Part shown: piece after piece, positions 43,639 through 64,000 of the stretch
How the letters are laid out: the number at the start of each line of letters is the position of its first letter
Position numbering within the stretch: the first letter of the stretch is position 1
Source: Tetraselmis striata
Taxonomy: Eukaryota > Chlorophyta > Chlorodendrophyceae > Chlorodendrales > Chlorodendraceae
Length of the DNA stretch: 64,000 nt
NCBI GenBank assembly: GCA_006384855.1
Contig: VCJN01003261.1
Coordinates: 1-64,000, forward strand
Direction: 5' to 3'
Notes under the pieces: model-generated
Database searches by the model: none
Seen by the model: only the letters and a program-made list of their open reading frames with translations
Told to the model about the DNA's origin: nothing
Translations under genes and position numbers: made by a program

Positions 43639-45269
43639 AGGTATACGGGTGGGGAGGGGGTCTGTACGACTCGGACGGGGGCAGCCTAGCTACTCGCGAG
43701 GGCTGTTCGAAATAAAATCGTGTTCTCGTACCTCGGTACGACCCGCGACCGACCTGCAGAAGATATGGCGCACCCCCCACCCGTATGTGTTCCACCTGTG
43801 AATCACTCGAATCCCGGCCTAGTACAGCGGAGTGTTCGGCGGCGCCCTGCGACCGACCCGTTCCGAACACCCGGGAAACCCTCAGCCGTCCCGTGAGAAC
43901 GGGCGAGGGCGGCGAGCGAGAGAAGACAAGAGCCCGGCACTTTAAGGCGAGGCGGGCGTTCAGGGGCGGAGAGGCCGGGCATGGCAGCAACTCAGGGCCC
44001 AAAAGATAGGACCCGGAGTGTCCTGAGGGAGTCGCAGCCATGCAGCGGGATGAGACAGCTTGCGGTCAGCTCGTCTGACCCTAGACGGGCGGCTACAGCG
44101 ACGAGGCGCGCTGCGGAGGCGAGCGGCGCGCGGGCGAGCAGGACCGGCATGCCGACCACGGAGCGACGACACGCGGACGGGAGGGGGAAGGGGGGGGGGG
44201 GGGGCTGGTGCCCGCTCCAGACCCCCTTGGGGATCCTACCGCGAGAGCTCAGGCCGGCGAGATGGAGGCAACATCGGCGGACCGCGGCCGAGGCCGGCGG
44301 ACCGCCACAACCGGCGTGGTGGGGCGATCAGCGCTGCGACCTGCGGGATATTTTCCGCGATGGCGGCAGATGGAGCCAAGACGCACGACGACCAAAGATT
44401 GCGCGGTGCTGGTGCATTAACAAGGTACGGGAGAACCTTTTCCGGGGTGGGGCGAGTACTGGCGACTACCCGTAGCTATCCGAAAATAACACAGCTTTTG
44501 ATCACGTGATGGAAGGAGGCGGGGCTTGGAAACGAAAGAGGATGGCCGGAAGCCTGAGCTATAATTACACTATATGTTTTCCATGCTATGGTTAGAGATG
44601 GCAGGCCCTAAGAGCAACTCAGTTTGGGCGGTGGAGAGCAGCAGACTAGCACGTTGTAATCAATTTCAATTTCAATTTTGCGTCGGCATGGCGGCGGGGG
44701 TGGCTGAGGCCCTCGTGACATCTTCCAAATTCCGCCCCATGAGCCCATGCAAAATATAAGCGAAAAGTGGACTTAAAAAACGCGAAACTCTCGGGGGATC
44801 GGCTGCCACTGCCTCGTGCGGGCCCTGTATGAGGTGCGCTCCATTGGCAGGGTAGTTTGGGACATGGTGGAGGTGCTTATCGGTCGGGGGCAGCCCTAGT
44901 GGAAAAGGAAGGGGCGGAAGGGGAATGGGCTCCCATGGGGCGCCCTAGCTGCACTTGCCGGTAAAGCATGTGGCGGTTATTGTGAGGAGGAAGACTCGCA
45001 GATGATTTGTATGGGGCCGTAAAAAGTATGAGGAATGTTCGCGAGAGAGGAATAGGGTAAGGGTAGGGACGGGGGAGGGCATTTACAGAAAATCAAAGAA
45101 TAAAGAAATACAGAGGAGACGGGGTATGCCCGCTAGATGAGGGACCTAGGGCTTCCGAGGGCTGCACGCTACGCACTATTAAATTAAATGACCCTATGCG
45201 GGTTCATGCCGCCGCGCCGTAAGACAGCTGGTGCGCTTAGCATAAAAGAGTGACAAATATAAGCGGGAA

Positions 45270-46577
45270 CACATTTGCAAGAAATTCAAATTTCAAGGTT
45301 ATAACAGATTCCGGTCCCCAAACCAATATACCCAAATCGCCCCGCCGGGCGCAAACCTCGGCACCAAGTGCCAAGTAAAATATACTTGGCAGCCTCCGCC
45401 CCTACCTCAGCAACATCGACGCCATCGATGTTACTACGATGACGACTGCCCTTCATGCGTTTTCCTCTAAGCGTATCCCGCACTCCACATCGACACCACC
45501 CAGAGGCTGGTAGGCTCGGAAGTAGCCAGAGCTGCGACAGCGGGCCCCCGCCTCCACATGCAGCAGCCCTGCGAACGGCAACTGCCACCCACAACGCCGG
45601 GACTCAATTCATTAACTACGCCAATCCCGCTCATTCAACCTATGGAAAGACGACACTACTACCCGCGCCGCTTCACGTACATCGATGACTTCCGCATCCG
45701 CGGCGGCGGCGTGGTAGGTAGTAAAAGTGGACGCGGACGAATCCGCCGCACCATCACCATAGCAGAATTGGCCGCCATCTCGGTGGCGTTGGACGCCAAA
45801 CTTCCAGAACAGACAGCACCGTCTCCACACACCTATTAGAACGCATAATGTGCCGGCCAATCACCTTACGACGCCACGCACACAAATATCTACTCGAACA
45901 CATCGTTCTGCAACATTTGTTGGACTCCAAATAACCATTCAAAAAGTCAAAGCGCGCATCAGGGTCGACGGCAATGAGCAAGCCGACAATACTGCACGCG
46001 AAGTAGCCAATATCAAGACCCCGCCAGACACCACTCTTACCGTAGGCGCAACTCCGGAGGCAGCCGACGACATATGGCTGACCCCATGCCGGGAGGCACC
46101 GACCACCACCCTAACCTCGCACAACCTGAAAACGCCCTCCGTAAACACGCTACCGCCTATGTGGGCTGCGACTCCACCGCCGAAACCCTACACTCCCACC
46201 TCATAGACCAGGCGCTGGCCACATGCGCAATGCCGGACCTCGTAAACCCCTCGGACATCGCCACCTCCAACTCCATGCCCCGACCCAATGCCAGCAGAAA
46301 AAATACAGATACTCGAATTCAAGTATTGCACTGATCTCAACCATGCTACCATTCACGCCTTCGTCTACATGAAATACCAACCTTTGGTGGACGCCCTCCG
46401 AAAACAACGCTGGACGTGTCCGGTTGAAATCATCCCCGTCACCCTTAATCGCAGCGGCACCATGCACACACTCATGCTAGAAGCCATTCAACGCGTCACG
46501 GTTCCCCGCCTGAGGAAACACCCCCCGGACAAACCCCCTCCACTCCCCGGCGCCGCTGCGATCCGCCTCTGAAGAAA
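45270..46577 (+). pseudogene. 3' part of a green-algal LINE, unit 2
   Basis: Same layout as in unit 1: linker, RNase H start (TITIAELAAISVAL at about 45750), RNase H end (KVKARIRVDGNEQADNTARE within 45850-46206), and the PD...EFKYC block (46230-46330). The 45850-46206 frame is longer than in unit 1 because one unit 1 change closes it. Still frameshifted and without RT. Confidence 0.7.
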
Positions 46578-47629
46578 ATTTCAAAGACAAGCAATCGAAA
46601 GGTATGGTCCATACACTCCTCCGCATATCCCGCCAGCCCCTCAAACCCACTTCACCAAACAATGCCTCTCACAACCCTACCTCAAACACCCACCATCAAA
46701 AGCCACGTTTCCGCATATAACCGTACACGACACCCCCGCTACGGCAAACGGGGGGGATGGGCTAAGCGGCACGGAAGGAGGAGGGGCGCGGGGGAGCAGA
46801 AGGAAGGCCGGAAGCTGCATCCGTAATCTCTAGGGTTACCACAACGGTTGGATTGATCAGGCGGTCCAATAAGCAACTCGGCTTTGGGAGTGGAGAGCAA
46901 CAAGTCAGCACGTTGAAATCTAATTTCAATTTCAAACTTTCAATTGGGCGTGATTTTCGCATTCAACACAAAGTAAGTCCGTCTCCGCAATGAGGACGAC
47001 CTTGCCGCGCCATGCCGCTTCAAGGTGCATCCTCCCACTCCCATCAATCCTCTCACAACAGCCGGAGGCAAGCCCTCCCGCCGCCATATGCGTGGCTGCT
47101 CAATGCCACCCCGCGCAGCAACATAGATCTACGCTTCTTGGATGTCTCCATGGGTGCCTCCGGAGACAGCCAGCTAGAGGCATACGCCAAGTCTACATTC
47201 ACCAAAGCCGAAAGCATCGAATTCAAAAACGTGGCGATGTCCCGATTTACGGGCTGGACCATCGTCGACTCGACCCACATATCAAAGAAACCAAGTCCCG
47301 CGGGGCCCCGCCGGAAGTGTTGTCGCGACACGGATCAGGGTCAGTATGCGCGCCCATGGGAGGCCCGTAGGCGACGCTACTCACGGCTGCGGGGGGAGGG
47401 GGGGGGGGGGGCGTAGAAGCGCAGAGCCACGCCGACTTCCACTGCGAGTGTGTATGGTGACACGATTATTGTATGGCTGCCGGTGCATGTACGGGATTGG
47501 TAGTCGAATCTGCCGCCGCCGCCGGCTAATACTCGTATATGCGCGCGCTAGCGAACTCCTACGGGTGATCGCTACTACTCGCTACTTGGGCCGAAAGCGC
47601 GCCCATGGGAGGGCCGTAGGTGGCGCGGC

Positions 47630-49120
47630 CGCTCACGGCGGGGGGCGTATAGGCGTAGAGCCGCGCTCAGTCCCGCCGCGAGTGCCTAGGCCGACCCGGT
47701 TGAGGTGGTAGGCGCGCCATGGACGGCCGTACTGGCGCCGCTCGGGGCGGGGGGCGTAAAGGCGCCGAGCCACGCTCGGTTCTGCCGAGAGAGTGTATGG
47801 CGACCCGGTTGAGGTCGTAATTCTTGCGCCATGGAAGGTCGTATTGGCACCACTCGCGGGGGCGTGCGTAGAGGCGCAGAGCCACGTCCAATCCCATTGC
47901 GATGAGTGTGCATGGCGACCCGGTTGAGGTCGTTAGAGCGCCATGGAAGGCCGTACTAGCGCCACTTGCGGCGGGGCATCAGCAGAGGCGCGAAGCCACG
48001 CCCAGTCCCACTGCGAGCACGCATGGCGATCCGGTTGAGGTCGTAAGCGCGCCATGGAAGGCCATACTGGCGCCGCTCGCGGCGGAGGAGCAAAGTCGCG
48101 AAGCCACGCTCGGTCCCGTTGCAAGGGTGTGTGGTGACCTGGTCGAGGTCGTAAGAACGCCATGGAAGGCGGTACTGGCGCCGCTCGGGGCGGGGGCGTA
48201 GAGACGCGGGGCCATGCTCAATCCCACCGTGAGGGGTGTGGCGACCCGCCCGGTTGAGGTCGTAAGTGCGCCGTGGAAGGCCTTACTGGCGCCGCTCGTG
48301 GCGGGGGGCGTAGAGGTGCGGGGCCACGCTCAATGCCACTGCGAGTGCGCATGGCGACCCGGCTGAGGTCGTAAGCGTGCCTTTGAAGGCCATACTGGCG
48401 CCGCTCGTGGTAGGGGATCAGAGGCGCGGAGCCACGCTCAGTCCCGCCGTGAGGGTGTATGGCGACCCGAATGAGGTCGTAAGTGCACCGTGGAAGGCCG
48501 TGCGGACGCCGCTCGGGGCGGGGGCGTAAAGGCTCGGAGCCACGCTCAGTCCCGCCGCGAGGGTATGTGGTGACCCGGTTGAGGACGTAAGCGCGTTGTG
48601 GAAGGCGGTACTGGCGCCGCACGCGGCGGGGGGGCGTAGAGACGCGGAGCCACGCTCAGTCCCACTGCGAGTGTGAGTAGAGGCGCAGATAGAGCCACGC
48701 TTAGTCCCATTGCGATGAGTGCGCATATGGTGACCCGGTTTAGGTCGTCAGAGCGCAATGGAATGTTGTACTAATGCCCCTCGCGGCGGGGGGGGGGGGG
48801 GGGGGCGTAGAGGCGCGAAGCCACGCTCAATCCCATTGTGAGAGCGCATGGCGATCCGGTTGAGGTCATGAACGGTCATGAGCGCGCCATGAACGGCCAT
48901 ACTTGGGCCCTCTCGCGGCGGAGTAGCACAGGCGCGAAGCCACGCTCAGTCCCGTTGCAAGAGTGTGTGGTGACCCGGTTGACGACGTAAGAGCGCCATG
49001 GAAGGCCTTATTGGCGCCGCTTGGGGGCGGTTGCGTAAGGGCGCGGGCCACGCTCAATCCCACCGTGAGGGGGTGTGGCGACCCGGTTGAGGTCGTAGTA
49101 AGTGCGCCGTTGAAGGCCAT
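47630..49120 (+). repeat. ~108-bp satellite array A, unit 2
   Basis: Monomers correspond one to one with 29440-30935. Most length differences are in the G runs, for example 16 G at about 48788-48804 against an interrupted run in unit 1. Confidence 0.85.
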
Positions 49121-49123
49121 ACT

Positions 49124-49751
49124 TGTTGGAATCTGCCCGATACCCTAGCGCCGGCCGATACCCTAGCACTAGCCGGGCACATGTCCCGCGCGCCTTTGCG
49201 CGCGCGTGCCTATTTCCCGGCCCGCCGGGCGCTATGCTTTCACTCTCTTCCTAACCACAGTCCCCGCAGCTAATAAAGCCCGGCTCGCTGCTCTCACGTG
49301 GTAAGACGCTCCGTACGGTAAGATGCTCCGAGCACTTCCACTCACCATCACCTCCGCGGTTGAGCCGTATAGGTTATGGGCCCTCACACGTCACGTGGGC
49401 GCGGGCGAGGTGCAGAGAGAATTCCGTGCGTCCGGCGCACGTCCGAAGTCGTTCGAAAAACAGCCGAGGCGGCTGCCACAAGGGCGCCGAAAACATGCCC
49501 TCAAGGGGGGAGGGATGCACGCCGAGCCTCCGGATCCAGTACACAACCCTCCCAACACTGTATCGGGGTTCCGCCTACCGGCCGCCCGAGAGAGCCAGCC
49601 TCAGGGGTTGCGCTCAACGTATCGTATCGGGGTTCCGCCTACCGGCCCGAGAGAGCGAGCTTCCGGGGCTGCGCTCAACGAACAAGGCCCCAGGATTGTG
49701 TCGAACCACCGGTGTGCTTAGCTATTAGATCCAAACCTCAAAAATTGAAAC
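49124..49751 (+). mobile_element. Insert in the satellite array, possible solo LTR, unit 2
   Basis: Counterpart of 30938-31564 at the same monomer position, starting TGTTGGAAT and carrying the same duplicated tatcggggttccgcctac segment. Confidence 0.35.
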
Positions 49752-50515
49752 GGCGCCGCTTGCGGCAGAGGGAGTAGTAAAGGCGCCGAGCCACGCCCAG
49801 TCCAATTGCGAGTGCGCATGGCGACCCGGTTGAGGTCGTAAGTGCGCCATGGAAGGCCGTACTAGCGCCGCTCGTGGCGGGGGATCAGAGGCGTGGAGCC
49901 ACGCTCAGTCCCGCTGCGAGAGCGCATGGTGACCATGTTGAGGTCGTAAGCGCGCCATGGAAGGCCGTACTGGGGCCGCAAGCAGCGGGGGAGCAAAGGC
50001 GCGAAGCCACGCTCAGTCCCGTTGCAAGGGTGTGTGGTGACCTGGTTGAGGTCGTAAGAACGCCATGGAAGGCGGTACTGGCGCCGCTCGGAGCGAGGGA
50101 TCACAGGCGCGGAGCCACGCTCAATCCCACCGTGAGGGGGTGTGGCGACCCGGCTGAGGTCGTAAGTGCGCCGTGGAAGTCCGTACTGGCGCCGCTCGCG
50201 GCGGGAGGGGGGGGGGGGTGGGGCGAGTAGAGGCTGAGAGCCACGCTCAATGCCACTGCGAGTGCGCATGGCGACCCGACTGAGGTCGTAAGCGTGCCTT
50301 GGAAGGCCGTACTTGAATACTGGCGCTGATCGCTAGTGGGGGTGCAGCGGCGCGGAGCCACGCTCAGTCCCGCCGCGAGGTTTTGTGGCGACCCGGTTGA
50401 GGTCATAAGCGCGCCGTGGAAGGCCGTACTAGCGCCGCGCGCGGCGGGGCCGTAGAGGCTGAGAGCCATGATGAGTCCCGCTGCGAGTGTGTATTGCAAC
50501 CCGGGAAGGGGTCGC
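49752..50515 (+). repeat. ~108-bp satellite array B, unit 2
   Basis: Counterpart of 31565-32345. The G run near 50207-50219 is shorter and interrupted. Confidence 0.85.
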
Positions 50516-50745
50516 TAGCGTGCGCCCGCGCTATGGCATTTCGTTAGGAATTGTGGGCAAGGGCCGCAAGGCTTCCGCATTTACATCCTGCTCCCCGATG
50601 ACGAGGCGCGAAAGCCCGCCGGCCGCGGCGTGGCCCAAATAGACGGCGCCCACCTCGGTTGGTAGGTAAACGAAGGGGCTAACGTACATGCGGCATACAT
50701 ATATGGCGTCCTCGGCGTATGGGGGGGGGGGGGGGGCGTTGTTGG

Positions 50746-51033
50746 ATGTCGAGCTGGTCGCTCGGAACTCTCCATAGTGCCCATGATGGGTATCCAAAAG
50801 ATTACCTAGAGATGGTGGAGTGCCAGTCATCGCAGGACGCAACTACACGAAACGTTTGGGAAAAGATGGCGATCCATGTGGTCGAGGAACGGGGTGCAAC
50901 CAATATGATAGACGTGTTTGACACCAAACCCGGCCACCGGGGTCTTGAGAGGCCGGTGTACGCCGCAAACGACGCGGGCGGGAGGCAGGGCAGGGGGGAA
51001 AAGCGTCCCAAGCGCTCTCAAGTGATACAATGA
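50746..51033 (+). CDS. Unidentified ORF conserved between units, unit 2 copy
   Basis: 95 aa counterpart of 32564-32851, with replacements S to Y, R to Q, N to K, K to Q and K to E. Unrecognised. Confidence 0.25.
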   Translation: MSSWSLGTLHSAHDGYPKDYLEMVECQSSQDATTRNVWEKMAIHVVEERGATNMIDVFDTKPGHRGLERPVYAANDAGGRQGRGEKRPKRSQVIQ

Positions 51034-51803
51034 TGATACATATTTATACAATTACGCACCGTCCCGAGTATTTCCCACTGCCCGCCGATTGGCCTGATTC
51101 ATGCTATGCCTGAGTATTTGACCGAAGTGATTACGGGATTACATGCGTCCACGGGCCGCCACTACGGTAGTTATTGACTTATTTGCGCCGCGCCCCCGCC
51201 CGCCCGCCGGCGTGTGCTCTGCATTTTTTCACGCCGCTACCGGTACATTACTAGAGGGTTCTCCCGCCACAATTACAATAAGAATGCGCGGTAGTATCTT
51301 TATTACTGTACTCGCTATTTCTGGCGGTACGGGTACGGGACGTGCAGTGAAAGACTGCACTGGATGCTGTCGTGAACATGTTCATATGATAACGACACAA
51401 TATCATTACGGGGCTACATGGTACGTATCGGGCTACCCGTACATCTGGCGAGAAGGGTGAGGTTCGGCGAGGTTAACATGCAAGGAGTCAAATCGTTGTC
51501 AGGGTCGAGGAACATGAACTTTGTGGAACGTGGAAGAGTGACTACAAGTTGTGATGCGAGGGAGACATCTATGCATCTGTGTGAGGTGGACAGTTGAAGC
51601 ATCATCATGCCTCTGCTAGTGTTATTTGGGTATATCAGGGTCACTAGCTGAGGATATACTAGGTTTTGCAGTGTTTGGTTATCCTCTCTCAAGTATCCCC
51701 AGCGCGTATGAGTACTCGTAACGGTGCGAGCCCCGGTGCTCGTACAATTACGTGACGAAATCATTGTGAATCCTTATTCTGGAAGAACTCTGTATCGATA
51801 TAA

Positions 51804-52424
51804 CTATATAAAGGATTTTCTGTACACTGGAACCGCGAACTCGGAAGTTAATGTATCTAAAATCCCCATTACTGGTTCAAGCATGATGATAAAGGGGGAG
51901 GGGGGCATCTGCTCATATGCACCTATGATTATAGCTGTGACCGTAATATGTTGGCTCTGTGAACATGTACAGCTCCGGGGCCACCCGCGCCACGCAATTG
52001 TGCAATGCTGACGGCATGTTGATTTTGTGCGCTTGCTTATTGTGGGCCACACTTCCAGATGGACAGGGGCAGGGGCGTTGCATCTGAATGACCCACGGCG
52101 ATCTGATGGTAGCCTGCCTGAGCATAACAAAAAAATACGGACGCCTGCGGCCAGCCGCTATTAGGAATGCGTACAGATACTGTAACAACCGAGGCGACAC
52201 CCGCCTCAACAGCACAACCCTTGCCACACGGCAGCGGGATATCGTACATGTACTGGCTGTAACCTCGGCTGCAGATTGTACTCGTACTCGTAGCGTAGGT
52301 AAACACCGTAATTGTCCCAATACCAGTGGGGCGAGTGTTACACGCAGATGCTCCTGTATATTCATGGCCAGTAACCGTAAACCTCCAGGCCGTCTCCCTG
52401 GGACCCCTACCTCATAGATGCATA
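51804..52424. other. Unique DNA between unit 2 and the PAN2 gene
   Basis: No gene recognised. Homology to unit 1 stops at about 51803. Short frames on both strands lack domain motifs. Confidence 0.5.
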
Positions 52425-52429
52425 TTACA
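52425..52429 (-). terminator. TGTAA poly(A) signal of PAN2
   Basis: TGTAA on the minus strand, 81 nt past the PAN2 stop codon (52510-52512). Distance and motif fit green-algal 3' ends. Confidence 0.6.
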
Positions 52430-52509
52430 AGAACATCAGCCGCAGGTTGGCACTGCCGTTGGCTCCCTTGCCGCGAACCTATGCGGGCGTCACTACTGGG
52501 TTGACGGGG

Positions 52510-64000
<11,491 letters not shown>

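Larger units (their letters stand above)
37421..51803. repeat. Unit 2 of the ~14-kb direct duplication
   Basis: Matches unit 1 from the SINE tail to ctctgtatcgatata. It carries a private 600-bp inverted-repeat element (37934-38533) and lacks the tyrosine-recombinase element and the LINE tail of unit 1. Without its insertion it is about 13.8 kb. It ends about 620 bp before the PAN2 polyadenylation signal. Confidence 0.9.

Overview
The window looks like nuclear DNA from a core-chlorophyte green alga, probably Chlorophyceae/Chlamydomonadales. The evidence is GC-rich exons split by many short introns, very long G/C homopolymers, a TGTAA polyadenylation signal, green-algal transposons and plant-type gene families. 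This is inference from content; no sequence search was possible.

Three host genes can be supported, all on the minus strand. (1) 1424-2683 encodes a GILT-type thiol reductase in three exons. (2) 12979-13963 encodes a SANT/Myb-like protein of the plant DUF3755 type with a poly-Q tail; its 5' end is unresolved. (3) 52510-64000 holds the 3' two thirds of PAN2, the catalytic subunit of the PAN2-PAN3 poly(A) deadenylase. I traced 18 phase-consistent exons covering the UCH-like and DEDD exonuclease domains; the WD40 part lies beyond the window.

Between them lies about 50 kb of repeats. 3.3-4.5 kb holds a decayed reverse transcriptase-RNase H fragment. 4.6-6.8 kb is a degenerate ~400-bp tandem array. 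6.8-8.1 kb and 15.4-16.0 kb hold members of one LINE-like family. 11.2 kb holds a tRNA-derived SINE.

From 16.1 to 51.8 kb there are two copies of a ~14-kb unit in direct orientation (16099-33778 and 37421-51803). A decayed 3.6-kb MULE-type DNA transposon (33789-37413) separates them. Each unit starts at a SINE. Each carries unidentified low-complexity DNA, a 360-bp tandem repeat, the 3' part of a green-algal LINE (RNase H plus a PD-ExK-like domain), two arrays of a ~108-bp satellite and an LTR-like insert.

Because the units are near-identical, each serves as an empty-site control for the other. This defines three later insertions. Unit 1 has a 3.6-kb PAT/Kangaroo-type tyrosine-recombinase element with split direct repeats, a gag-like ORF and a recombinase but no RT. 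Unit 1 also has a 5'-truncated LINE tail with a 13-bp target duplication. Unit 2 has a 600-bp element with 144-bp inverted repeats and a 4-bp target duplication.

The most notable signals are the RT-less tyrosine-recombinase element, the composite inverted-repeat element, the 61-bp minisatellite inside a spliceosomal intron of the MULE transposase, and poly-C tracts just upstream of splice acceptors in the host genes.
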